From Agathobacter sp. (GTDB lineage Bacteria > Bacillota > Clostridia > Lachnospirales > Lachnospiraceae), in NCBI GenBank assembly GCA_022769125.1, contig JALEKN010000035.1, positions 62,001-126,000 of the forward strand: 64,000 nt of DNA. Direction: 5' to 3'. The position numbers were made by a program, and so were the translations under genes. Below, piece by piece: positions 1-10,860 of the stretch. Under the pieces are notes generated by a model. The model did no database searches. It saw only the letters and a list, made by a program, of their open reading frames with translations, and was not told the origin of the DNA. Position 1 is the stretch's first letter, and the number at the start of each line of letters is the position of its first letter.

Positions 1-2543
<2,543 letters not shown>

Positions 2544-2590
2544 TTCACAGCTGATGATAAAAACAGTATGAATAACTTACATTAAAAGAG

Positions 2591-2632
2591 AGGCACCGGG
2601 CAGAGAGGATACTCTGTTCCGGCGCCTTTTTC
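2591..2632 (+). terminator. Rho-independent terminator of the galactanase gene
   Basis: A GC-rich hairpin (ggcaccgg...ccggcgcc, extended inside by cagag/ctctg, with one A-C mismatch) is followed by five T. It lies 47 bases after the galactanase stop codon. Confidence 0.85.
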
Positions 2633-2635
2633 CAC

Positions 2636-2722
2636 TTTATAGGAAATCCCATTTCCTATAAAGCAAAAATGTTCCGCAGGGATGCGTCCTATGTGGAGTT
2701 GAGGATGCACCTGCGTGTCCAC
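2636..2722. repeat. Perfect 12-base palindrome and adjacent imperfect hairpin in an intergenic gap
   Basis: Arms 2636-2647 (tttataggaaat) and 2651-2662 are perfect reverse complements around a ccc loop. A second imperfect hairpin follows at about 2677-2720 (gcagggatgcgtcc against ggatgcacctgc). No coding potential is seen here. It could be a REP/MITE-like dispersed repeat or a processing signal between the galactanase terminator and the next promoter. Confidence 0.6.
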
Positions 2723-2751
2723 ACGGTAACTTCATTCCGCAAAAACCGGTA

Positions 2752-2780
2752 TTGACAGATAACTGATTATGGCGTATATA
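2752..2780 (+). promoter_or_regulatory. Sigma-A-type promoter of the CPBP protease gene
   Basis: TTGACA (2752-2757), a 17-base spacer and TATATA (2775-2780). The -10 box overlaps the upstream ATG at 2769, which argues for the downstream start at 2820. Confidence 0.8.
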
Positions 2781-2819
2781 TACAATATAAACAGTAAAGC
2801 AAAACAGGAGAAAAGAGCT

Positions 2820-3770
2820 ATGAAGATGGATTTGAAAAGGAATATAAACATTGCGCCTTTACTTGGAGAAAAAAAGGGCTGGAATATTGTGGTGGAGATT
2901 CTGGTATTTCTTGCGGTTATGCTTTTGTGCATGATCGGTCAGGCAATCGTTACCGTTCCAATAGAGTCTGCACTATTGTTTAATAATGCGGGATATATGG
3001 CTGCGGTTCAAAGCGGTGATGCGGCTGCAATCATGGATGCAACGAATGCTGTCCTGTCAAATGAGAGTTTTACTGTTCTGTCTCTGGCAGCAGAGTTTGT
3101 TATGATTGCAATTGTACTTGGATTTTGTGCTTTGTGTGAAAAGCGCAAACCATGGCAGGTCGGTTTTGCAAAGAAAAACATCTTAAAGGAATACGGAGTC
3201 GGCCTTGCCCTCGGTTTTGCGGTATTTTCTGTGGCGGTATTGCTTGCAGCTCTCATGGGTGCAGTCAGGCTTTCATTTGCCGGTGGAGGTGTGCTTTTAG
3301 TATTTTTTGCAGCAGGATTCATGATTCAGGGAATGGCAGAAGAAGTTCTGTGCAGAGGATACCTGATGTGCTCGGTAGCGAGAAGGTATCCGCTCTGGGT
3401 GGGCATTCTTGCAAATTCTGTTGTATTTGCATCACTTCATCTTTTGAACTCCGGCATTTCGGCATTGGCATTTATTAATCTTGTGCTGTATGGAATTTTT
3501 GCTTCTCTTTATTTTGTCCGCAGAGGCAATATCTGGGGAATCGGAGCATTTCATGCTGTATGGAATTTTGTGCAGGGCAATTTCTATGGAATACAGGTCA
3601 GTGGCACCGGTAAAATGACATCTGTTTTTGCAAGCTCCTTTACAGAAGGAAGAGAGCTTATTAACGGAGGTGCATTTGGACTTGAGGGCGGTCTTGCGGT
3701 AAGTTCTGTGCTTGCAGTAGGAATTGTTTTGCTGTATCTTGAACCTTGGAAAAAGGCAGAGGCAGCATAG
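2820..3770 (+). CDS. CPBP family intramembrane metalloprotease (type II CAAX protease-like)
   Basis: A polytopic membrane protein of 316 residues with the family motifs in order: EE-x3-R in MAEEVLCRGY, a histidine in FASLHLLN and FHAVWNF. In this family the glutamates and histidines form an intramembrane metal-dependent active site. Bacterial members act in prenyl-protein cleavage, bacteriocin self-immunity or bacteriocin processing. The track start at 2769 lies on the -10 box, so I start at 2820, which has AGGAG nine bases upstream. It precedes a GntR/ABC operon by 25 bases and may be co-transcribed with it, which would suit a peptide-immunity or cell-envelope stress role. The substrate is unknown. 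Confidence 0.88.
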   Translation: MKMDLKRNINIAPLLGEKKGWNIVVEILVFLAVMLLCMIGQAIVTVPIESALLFNNAGYMAAVQSGDAAAIMDATNAVLSNESFTVLSLAAEFVMIAIVLGFCALCEKRKPWQVGFAKKNILKEYGVGLALGFAVFSVAVLLAALMGAVRLSFAGGGVLLVFFAAGFMIQGMAEEVLCRGYLMCSVARRYPLWVGILANSVVFASLHLLNSGISALAFINLVLYGIFASLYFVRRGNIWGIGAFHAVWNFVQGNFYGIQVSGTGKMTSVFASSFTEGRELINGGAFGLEGGLAVSSVLAVGIVLLYLEPWKKAEAA

Positions 3771-3795
3771 AGTAAAAAGAAATAGGGTGTATAAC

Positions 3796-4170
3796 ATGAA
3801 AATATCACAGACATCGGGTGTGCCGATTTATCAACAGATTGCGGATGCATTCCGGACAGACATTCTTGCCGGGAAATATTCCCAGGGGGAATATCTGCCA
3901 TCTATCCGCGGCTTGGCAAAGGAATTAAAGATCAGTGTGATCACAACAATGAAAGCATATGAACAGTTGCAGGAAGAGGGGCTTGTGACCGGAGTTCAGG
4001 GAAAAGGCTTTTATGTGAATGCGCCAAACAGTGAGATGCTGAGGGAACAGCATCTGCGAAAGGTGGAGGATTCTCTTACGGAGGCAATCCAGGCTGCAAA
4101 GATCGCCGGGATGAGTGATGAGGAACTGATGCAGACCTTGCAGACCTTGTTTGCGATGAGAGAGGAATAG
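3796..4170 (+). CDS. GntR family transcriptional regulator, YtrA-like
   Basis: A short protein of 124 residues with a GntR winged helix (GVPIYQQIADAFRTDI, YLPSIRGLAKELKISVITTMKAYEQL) and only a short helical C-terminal tail, as in the YtrA subfamily. These regulators usually repress the ABC exporter gene next to them and respond to cell-wall-active peptides or other envelope stress. The start at 3796 matches the conserved N-terminus; the 24 residues added by the track start do not look like GntR sequence. It sits three bases before the ABC ATPase gene, the classic YtrA arrangement. The operator was not identified. Confidence 0.9.
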   Translation: MKISQTSGVPIYQQIADAFRTDILAGKYSQGEYLPSIRGLAKELKISVITTMKAYEQLQEEGLVTGVQGKGFYVNAPNSEMLREQHLRKVEDSLTEAIQAAKIAGMSDEELMQTLQTLFAMREE

Positions 4171-4173
4171 TAT

Positions 4174-5088
4174 ATGAATGACCAATATGTAATAGAAGGC
4201 AGGAATCTTCATAAAAAGTTTAAGGGATTTTCGCTCAATATCCCATTGCTTCAGATTCCGAAGGGATTTGCGACTGCACTCATCGGAGAAAACGGAGCAG
4301 GGAAAACGACTCTGATGAATATGATCGCGGGAATACGTCTGGACTATGATGGGGAGCTCACCTACTTCGGACAATACAGTGATGACGACAGGGAGAAAAA
4401 TCCAATAGTAAAAAACAGTATCGGATATACAGGAACCGGAGACTATTATCTGCCGCAGTGGACAGTACGGCAGGTGGAAAAACTTTCCGGACTACTGTTT
4501 GACGGATTTGATGCGGAATCTTTCCGGCAGTGGTGCAGGGATCTGACAATTTTTCCGGAAGGCAGATATGAGAAAAACAAGAAGGTCAATGCGCTTTCCG
4601 ATGGAAACCGGACAAAACTGATGCTTGCAGGTGTTCTTGCAAGAAACACAAAAATGCTTCTTCTAGATGAGCCGGCATCCTCTCTTGACCCGTTGATGAG
4701 GGACCGCCTGTGTGAGATGATTCGTGACTACCTGAACGAGGACGAGGGAGAGAAGAGCGTTTTCTTTTCCACGCATAATATCTCTGACATGGAGAATGTG
4801 ACTGACTACGCTATTTTTATGGAACATGGAATAATCGTGGAGCAGGGGTTTGTGGAGGAGCTGAAAGAAAAATATATTCTGATAAAGGGAGAAAAGGCAG
4901 ACGAGACCGCCGCTGCCCCTTACATGTATACAATGAACTCCAGCCATTATGGTTTTGAAGGTATTTGTCTGTCTGAAAACCTTGATAAGCTGGCAGGTCT
5001 TGATATAACCACAGAGGTTCCTACACTTTTTCAGCTCAGCGTTGCGATCATGAAGGTTAATTCGCACATGAACCGGAAGCAGAGGTGA
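4174..5088 (+). CDS. ABC transporter ATP-binding protein of a YtrA-regulated exporter
   Basis: An ATPase of 304 residues with Walker A GENGAGKTTL, a signature region LSDGNRTKLMLAGVL (LSGGQ variant), Walker B MLLLDEPASSLDP and a switch histidine in FFSTHNISD. The C-terminal 90 residues form the extra domain common in drug or bacteriocin ABC ATPases. It should power the two membrane subunits encoded just downstream. The gene follows the GntR regulator by three bases and precedes a membrane protein gene by four, so the cassette is translationally coupled. The substrate cannot be read from the sequence. Confidence 0.92.
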   Translation: MNDQYVIEGRNLHKKFKGFSLNIPLLQIPKGFATALIGENGAGKTTLMNMIAGIRLDYDGELTYFGQYSDDDREKNPIVKNSIGYTGTGDYYLPQWTVRQVEKLSGLLFDGFDAESFRQWCRDLTIFPEGRYEKNKKVNALSDGNRTKLMLAGVLARNTKMLLLDEPASSLDPLMRDRLCEMIRDYLNEDEGEKSVFFSTHNISDMENVTDYAIFMEHGIIVEQGFVEELKEKYILIKGEKADETAAAPYMYTMNSSHYGFEGICLSENLDKLAGLDITTEVPTLFQLSVAIMKVNSHMNRKQR

Positions 5089-5092
5089 TCGG

Positions 5093-5761
5093 ATGAGAAT
5101 GCAGTTAAAAAGCTATCGGGCTTTTGTAGCACAGCCATACCGTGCAATAGAGATCTGGGGACTTTCGGCGATACTGCTGGCTGCCTACTGGCTGCTTGCA
5201 CCCCGCTTTGGAACAACAGCATTGATTATATGCTACAGTGTGTATATTCAGCTTGATATGACCTGGGATTTCTGGATATTTGGAGGAATATGCCCGAGGA
5301 ACAGTGCTAAAATGGAGTTTGTGAAGTCCTCCTGTTATGGATATACGGGACTTAAAATGGCAATTTTGACAGACCAGATGAGGCGTTTTGTGATGTTTGC
5401 CATATTATCCGTCGGGCTGATGGCAATCACTGTGATACGGGAAGACCGCACAATCGGAAGTGTCGAGCTGTGGTACACGGCGCTGTTAATTCTGGCACCA
5501 TATGCGGTCAATACCCTGCTGTTAAATATTTCACGCCATATTGAATTTTTTCAGTTATACATATTGGTGCCATGTGCAGGATGTGGGTTTGTAGCGGGGC
5601 TGCTGGCTGCATTTGGAGAGCAGCTTTCGGATGGAACGCTGGTGACAGTAAAACAGATGGTTTTTCTGGTAATATTGCTGCTCCTTGGAATTATCGGCAC
5701 GGCTGTAACAATCTGGCATATGCTGTTTTGCATTAAAAGAAGCTACCGGGATGCCGTATGA
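5093..5761 (+). CDS. ABC exporter membrane subunit (hypothetical, about six TM)
   Basis: An integral membrane protein of 222 residues with about six hydrophobic segments (for example AILLAAYWLLA, MVFLVILLLLGIIGTAVTI). No family-specific motif is recognisable, but its position after the ABC ATPase suggests an ABC-2-type permease half. The start at 5093 is supported by an extended ribosome binding site (agaggtgatc). An ATG two codons on is possible. It ends 12 bases before the second membrane gene. Confidence 0.72.
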   Translation: MRMQLKSYRAFVAQPYRAIEIWGLSAILLAAYWLLAPRFGTTALIICYSVYIQLDMTWDFWIFGGICPRNSAKMEFVKSSCYGYTGLKMAILTDQMRRFVMFAILSVGLMAITVIREDRTIGSVELWYTALLILAPYAVNTLLLNISRHIEFFQLYILVPCAGCGFVAGLLAAFGEQLSDGTLVTVKQMVFLVILLLLGIIGTAVTIWHMLFCIKRSYRDAV

Positions 5762-5773
5762 TGGAGGATATTC

Positions 5774-6448
5774 ATGTTAGATAAGATTAAAAAAGGCCTG
5801 ATGCTTGCCGGATATGGATTGGGATTCAAGTCACAGCTTATTTTTGCAGTGGTATTCATGTTGGGGGGATTCGCATTGGAATTCTTTGAGAAGGCGGGCA
5901 ATATATTGGGCGGCTTTTACATAGTGCTTGCGGCAATGTTTGTCCTTCAGCTTGTCATCTCACTGAATCTGTCCACGATGGTGCAGACTTCTCCGTATAA
6001 GCGCAAGCTTGAGACGGTTATTCCGGTTCTGACCTCGACACCGCTTTTGCTCTTTAATTATACCGTGATGGTGTTGATACGCTTGCACTATCTGTATCTG
6101 GACCCTGAGGTAAGTGCAAATGCAGATAGACAGATGCAGGTTCGCAGCGGTCTTGTAGCAATCAGCTTCCTGCTGTTTGTTACTGCGCTATATATGGGAG
6201 TCTGCTACAAATTTTTCTGGAGTTCCTTTGTATTTTTATTTGCGGTTGTTTTTCCGATTGCATTCATAAGCCGGGCAGATTGGTTTGCGCATTTTGTGAT
6301 AAAACTTCCGATTGGCGGAATCGTTGCAGGCGGGTATCTGATGATCATTATCGGCCAGGCAGCAGCATATCTGGCTTCCGCAGTCTTTTACAAGCGGGAA
6401 TTGTCACGCTGTGCGTTTTCTGCTGCACTGAAGAGAAACTATAGGTAG
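5774..6448 (+). CDS. ABC exporter membrane subunit (hypothetical, about six TM)
   Basis: A membrane protein of 224 residues with about six hydrophobic segments (LIFAVVFMLGGFALEF, VFLFAVVFPIAFI, IVAGGYLMIIIGQAAAYLA). GGAGG lies six bases before the ATG. It has a similar length and topology to the preceding product but no clear sequence identity with it, so the pair may form a heterodimeric permease with the upstream ATPase. The operon ends here; I see no strong terminator before the next promoter at 6519. Confidence 0.7.
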   Translation: MLDKIKKGLMLAGYGLGFKSQLIFAVVFMLGGFALEFFEKAGNILGGFYIVLAAMFVLQLVISLNLSTMVQTSPYKRKLETVIPVLTSTPLLLFNYTVMVLIRLHYLYLDPEVSANADRQMQVRSGLVAISFLLFVTALYMGVCYKFFWSSFVFLFAVVFPIAFISRADWFAHFVIKLPIGGIVAGGYLMIIIGQAAAYLASAVFYKRELSRCAFSAALKRNYR

Positions 6449-6518
6449 GAAGAAAAGACTGCAAGCAAGAATGCTGTATTGGTGTGGTAAGCGGCGAAGC
6501 AAAACTTGTCATCGATTC

Positions 6519-6547
6519 TTGATATCAAAAGCTGGATATGCTATACT
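6519..6547 (+). promoter_or_regulatory. Promoter of the 48-residue membrane peptide gene
   Basis: TTGATA (6519-6524), a 17-base spacer and TATACT (6542-6547), about 60 bases upstream of the small reading frame. Confidence 0.75.
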
Positions 6548-6607
6548 GTTTTCTAATAAATGAAGCTTGCAGGACATAGAGCGGGCAGAAGATTAGGAGA
6601 TGCAAAG

Positions 6608-6754
6608 ATGACGGAATTTGGATTGATTGTTTTTTTGATTTTAATTCTTCTCGTAGTGATCGTAGCAGTAATTGTCGCAGTAGTATCTTCTGTAACGGCA
6701 GCAGTAGCAGCCAATGAAGATGATGACGATGCTGAGGAAGAGGGAACGCTGTAG
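6608..6754 (+). CDS. 48-residue single-span membrane peptide with an acidic tail
   Basis: The peptide starts MTEFGLIVFL, continues as about 30 almost purely hydrophobic residues rich in Val, Ile and Ala, and ends in an Asp/Glu cluster (EDDDDAEEEG). The start at 6608 has taggag eight bases upstream; the 16 residues in front on the track lack a ribosome binding site. It has its own promoter (6519) and terminator (6792), so it is a monocistronic transcript of about 260 bases. No family is recognised. It could be a small membrane-complex modulator or a toxin-like peptide. An antisense partner was looked for and not seen. Confidence 0.65.
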   Translation: MTEFGLIVFLILILLVVIVAVIVAVVSSVTAAVAANEDDDDAEEEGTL

Positions 6755-6791
6755 GCGTATATTCCGGTACAACAGATATATTGGAAGATAA

Positions 6792-6825
6792 AGAGACTTT
6801 GGACATGGCTCCGAGGTCTCTTTTT
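6792..6825 (+). terminator. Terminator of the small membrane peptide gene
   Basis: Stem agagac/gtctct, extended inside by G-U pairs, followed by five T. Confidence 0.75.
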
Positions 6826-6905
6826 GCTGTATAGGAATTCACCATACAATAAAAGCAGGCTTTGCAGCAAATAATAAAAAGAATATTAAATGGCAGGAGG
6901 AAATC

Positions 6906-6933
6906 TTGCATTTTCCTTTGGTCAGCGTATAAT
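6906..6933 (+). promoter_or_regulatory. Promoter of the RND transporter gene
   Basis: TTGCAT (6906-6911), a 16-base spacer and TATAAT (6928-6933). The predicted start site, about 6940, lies just before the operator at 6945. Confidence 0.8.
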
Positions 6934-6944
6934 GAGAACGAATT

Positions 6945-6960
6945 GACCGACCGGTCGGTC
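6945..6960. promoter_or_regulatory. TetR-type operator, perfect 16-base palindrome
   Basis: gaccgaccggtcggtc is its own reverse complement and lies about +5 to +20 relative to the predicted start. This sequence type is typical for TetR-family repressors of efflux genes in Firmicutes. The cognate regulator is probably the TetR gene encoded directly after the transporter. Confidence 0.85.
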
Positions 6961-7006
6961 GGAAAACGGAAATCACGATAAACAAAGTATTGCAAGGAGG
7001 ACAAAC

Positions 7007-10000
7007 ATGATTTCAAAGTATAGTGTAAAACGACCCTATACGGTTCTTGTTGGTGTCGTTTTGGTTATTGTTCTGGGAATCACATCACTTATGAAGATGA
7101 CGACAGACCTGCTCCCGGACATGAGTTTTCAATATGCGCTGGTCATCACGACAGACATTGGCGCCAGCCCGGAGACAGTTGAAACAGAGGTGACGGCACC
7201 GATTGAGGCTGCCATGGCAACAACCTCCAACATAAAGGGAATCACATCGACCTCATACAACAGCTACTCCATGGTTGTGCTTGAGTATGAGCAGAATGCC
7301 AATATGGATTCTGTGGTGATTGAGATCCAGCAGAAATTAGACCAGCTGGAGGGTTCCTGGAATGACGCGGTAGGAACACCTATGATCATGAAGATCAACC
7401 CGGATATGCTGCCGATCATGATTGCGGCAGTCGATAAGGATGGACTCGGCCAGACAGAACTATCCACCTATGTTGAGACAGAGCTGGTTCCGGCCCTTGA
7501 GAGCGTGGAGGGGGTTGCATCTGTATCTGCCAGCGGTGATATTACGGAGAGCATGGAAGTTACCCTGAACCAGGAAAAGATTGATGCGCTCAATGAGAAG
7601 CTGCAGGAAGAGATACTTTCACAGTTTGCTGATGCACAGAAAGAATTGGATGATGGCAGAACGCAGATTGAGGATGGACAGAGTGCGATTGATGACACTA
7701 AGGGACAGCTTGAGGATGCGATCAGCCAGGTGCAGCAACAGCAGCAGGACCTTTTAAAGAATGAGGAGGATCTGAAAGCACAACGGGAGGAACTGGTTTC
7801 CCAGCAGTCGAGTCTGCAGACGGTTCTTGATGGAATCAATTCCTTTATGGAATCCGAAGACTATACGAACCTGGCTTCTTTGGAAGAGGGAATCGGACAG
7901 ATTAACGAGGCTATTGATCAGGCGATTGCCGCAGGGGCAACGGAAGATATGGTTGCAACACAAAGAGCAGAGGCGGCAGCCTATCAGGAACAGCTTGATA
8001 CTGCGAACGCTGCAATCGCAAAACAGTTTTCCGGGCTTGCCGAAATGGGAATAACCGTAAATGGTTATGCAGATCTTCCGGCAGCAGCGGGAACGGTCAG
8101 TGAAATGCTTACCCAGGTAAATACGGGAATTACAACGATCGATGCAGCGCAGGAGCAGATTGCGCAGGGGAAGGTTTCACTGTCAGAAGCACTTGAGACG
8201 CTAAACACAAATACTGCACTTGCAGCTCTTTCCATAAGCGGAACCTCCGCACAGCTTGCGACCGCAGCAGCGTCTATGGATGATGCGCAGTCTTCCCTGG
8301 ATTCTGCAAAAGACAGTGCGCTGGAGTCTGCGGATCTGACACAGATTTTGACCGTGGACATGATCTCTAACCTGCTGACTGCGCAGAACTTTAATATGCC
8401 GGCGGGATACGCGGCAGAAGGAACGAAGGACTATCTTGTCCGTGTCGGTGATTCGGTAGATTCCATGGATGAACTGGAAAATCTGGTTCTTATGGACATG
8501 GGAATGGACAGCGTAGGAATTATCCGCCTTGGAGACGTTGCTGATATAAAGATGGTGGATAATGCGGATGAGACATATGCAGTTGTAAATGGCAATCCGG
8601 GAATTATGCTGTCGATGGAGAAGCAGACCGGCTACTCAACAGGAGAAGTTACAGACCGGCTGTTAGATAAGTTTGATACCCTTGAAAAAAGTACAGAAGG
8701 TCTGCACCTGTCTGTTCTGATGAATCAGGGTGTATATATTGACATGATCGTAAAGAGCGTCATGGAGAATATGATCATCGGTGCGATTCTTGCAATCTTT
8801 GTCCTGCTTCTATTCTTAAAAGACGTAAAGACAACGATCATCATTGCGTGCTCCATCCCACTTTCGGTTATTACGGCAGTTGTACTTATGTACTTTACCG
8901 GAATTTCGCTTAACATTATTTCTATGTCGGGACTTTTACTTGGTATCGGAATGCTCGTTGACAATTCTATCGTTGTCATAGAGAATATTTACCGCTTAAG
9001 AGGTGAGGGTTACTCCATCCGCAGAGCTGCTGTTGAAGGTGCCGGGCAGGTAACGGGAGCAATCGTTGCATCTACACTTACCACCGTAAGCGTATATGCT
9101 CCGATCATCTTTACGGAGGGGATTACCAGACAGCTGTTTGTTGATCTTGCACTCACCATCGCGTTTACGCTTCTTGCAAGCCTTGTTGTTGCACTTACCT
9201 TTGTCCCGGCATTGTCATCCGGAATGCTGAAAAAAACAAAGGAAATCAGGCACCCTTGGTTTGATGCATTCAAAGAAGGCTATGGTAAGCTGTTAAAGGT
9301 CTGCCTGCGCTTTAAACCGATCGTATTTATTGTTGCGATCCTGCTTTTGATCGGAAGTGCATATGCAGCGATTTCAAGAGGATTTACCTTCATGGATATG
9401 GACATGGAGACAAATCAGCTTTCTGTCACGATTGGCGCAAAGGAAGACGAAAAGCTGACGTTTGCTGAACTTACCGATTATTCGGATGAGGTGATCGACC
9501 GGATCAGCGATATTGAGGGCATTGATACCATCGGCGCAATGGCAGGAGGCAGCTCAACCGCAAGCATGATGGGAGGCAGCACCGATAGTGTCAGCATGTA
9601 TATCCTGCTTGATGAGAATTCAGATGTTTCCGTACATGATGTGGAAAAGCAGATCTTAAGCCGTACGGAGGATCTTGATTGCGAAGTAAGTACAAGTTCT
9701 TCGTCCATGGACTTTACCTCATATTTTGGCTCCGGATTGTCCGTCCAGATCAAAGGCTCCGATCTGGACACCTTGCAGAGACTGGCGGCTGAGGTTGCGG
9801 ATGTCATGGAACAGACAGAGGGTACTTGTGATGTTAAGGACGGACTTGACAATGTATCACCGGAATTCAGAATCACAGTGGACAAGGAAAAAGCAGCCGG
9901 GTATGGATATACGGTAGCACAGGTATTCCAGCTTGTATATGCGGAAATGGCAAGCAACACTTCTGCGACAACCATTTCAACAGATGTAAAGGATTATGAG

Positions 10001-10828
10001 GTATATGTGCAGACCGAGGAGCAGGCAGATACCCAGCTTGCAGATATCAAGGCACTGACATTCACCTACACGGACAAGGACGGGGAAGAGAAAGAGATCC
10101 CGCTTTCCGATATCTGTACGATGGAAGAGACGACAACATTGTCTAAGATCACCAGAGATGCACAGAGCCGCTACATTACAGTTTCCTGTGGAATCGATGA
10201 AAGCCATAATGTCACACTGGTAAGTAATGAGCTGCAGAAGGCGATGAACAAGCTGGACATCCCGGAAGGATATTCAATCTCCATGGAAGGTGAGGATGAG
10301 ACCATTCAGGATGCAATGAGCCAGATGGTGCTTATGCTTGTGCTGGCTGTGATCTTTATCTATCTGATTATGGTTGCGCAGTTCCAGTCCCTGCTCTCGC
10401 CGTTTATTATCATGTTTACAATCCCACTTGCCTTTACGGGAGGCTTTATCGCACTGTTTCTTGCAGGCATTGAGGTCAGTGTCACATCCATGCTTGGATT
10501 CATCATGCTGGCAGGTCTGATCGTAAATAATGGTATTGTTCTGATCGATTATATCAATCAGGCGAGAAAAGAGGGAATGAGCAAGAAAGAGGCAATCATA
10601 GATGCAGGAAAGACGCGTGTGCGCCCGATTCTTATGACTGCGCTTACAACAATCCTTGCAATGTCCACATCTGCAATCGGACTTGGAGAAGGCTCCGAGA
10701 TGATGCGCCCGATGGCGATAACACTGATCGGAGGTCTCGTATATGGAACAATCCTGACACTGATCGTTATTCCGTGTATCTATGACGCTTTCAACAGGGA
10801 AAAGAGCATGGTGGAGGAAGAACTTTAG
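7007..10828 (+). CDS. RND family efflux transporter with coiled-coil insertion
   Basis: A protein of 1273 residues of the AcrB/SwrC-like HAE group. An N-terminal TM is followed by a porter domain, a TM bundle (about 585-745, with GIGMLVDNSIVVIENI), a second TM around 770-790, a second porter domain and a C-terminal TM bundle (GLIVNNGIVLIDY). RND pumps usually have 1030-1060 residues; the extra length is a Gln/Glu/Asp-rich coiled coil and helical insertion at about residues 195-450 in the first extracytoplasmic loop. In a Gram-positive cell without an outer membrane this insertion may do the work of a periplasmic adaptor; that is inference. Start: aaggagg seven bases upstream. Repressed by the downstream TetR protein through the 6945 operator, by inference. 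Confidence 0.93.
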   Translation: MISKYSVKRPYTVLVGVVLVIVLGITSLMKMTTDLLPDMSFQYALVITTDIGASPETVETEVTAPIEAAMATTSNIKGITSTSYNSYSMVVLEYEQNANMDSVVIEIQQKLDQLEGSWNDAVGTPMIMKINPDMLPIMIAAVDKDGLGQTELSTYVETELVPALESVEGVASVSASGDITESMEVTLNQEKIDALNEKLQEEILSQFADAQKELDDGRTQIEDGQSAIDDTKGQLEDAISQVQQQQQDLLKNEEDLKAQREELVSQQSSLQTVLDGINSFMESEDYTNLASLEEGIGQINEAIDQAIAAGATEDMVATQRAEAAAYQEQLDTANAAIAKQFSGLAEMGITVNGYADLPAAAGTVSEMLTQVNTGITTIDAAQEQIAQGKVSLSEALETLNTNTALAALSISGTSAQLATAAASMDDAQSSLDSAKDSALESADLTQILTVDMISNLLTAQNFNMPAGYAAEGTKDYLVRVGDSVDSMDELENLVLMDMGMDSVGIIRLGDVADIKMVDNADETYAVVNGNPGIMLSMEKQTGYSTGEVTDRLLDKFDTLEKSTEGLHLSVLMNQGVYIDMIVKSVMENMIIGAILAIFVLLLFLKDVKTTIIIACSIPLSVITAVVLMYFTGISLNIISMSGLLLGIGMLVDNSIVVIENIYRLRGEGYSIRRAAVEGAGQVTGAIVASTLTTVSVYAPIIFTEGITRQLFVDLALTIAFTLLASLVVALTFVPALSSGMLKKTKEIRHPWFDAFKEGYGKLLKVCLRFKPIVFIVAILLLIGSAYAAISRGFTFMDMDMETNQLSVTIGAKEDEKLTFAELTDYSDEVIDRISDIEGIDTIGAMAGGSSTASMMGGSTDSVSMYILLDENSDVSVHDVEKQILSRTEDLDCEVSTSSSSMDFTSYFGSGLSVQIKGSDLDTLQRLAAEVADVMEQTEGTCDVKDGLDNVSPEFRITVDKEKAAGYGYTVAQVFQLVYAEMASNTSATTISTDVKDYEVYVQTEEQADTQLADIKALTFTYTDKDGEEKEIPLSDICTMEETTTLSKITRDAQSRYITVSCGIDESHNVTLVSNELQKAMNKLDIPEGYSISMEGEDETIQDAMSQMVLMLVLAVIFIYLIMVAQFQSLLSPFIIMFTIPLAFTGGFIALFLAGIEVSVTSMLGFIMLAGLIVNNGIVLIDYINQARKEGMSKKEAIIDAGKTRVRPILMTALTTILAMSTSAIGLGEGSEMMRPMAITLIGGLVYGTILTLIVIPCIYDAFNREKSMVEEEL

Positions 10829-10860
10829 TCAGATGTTATGCCTGACGAGGGAAACATGTT

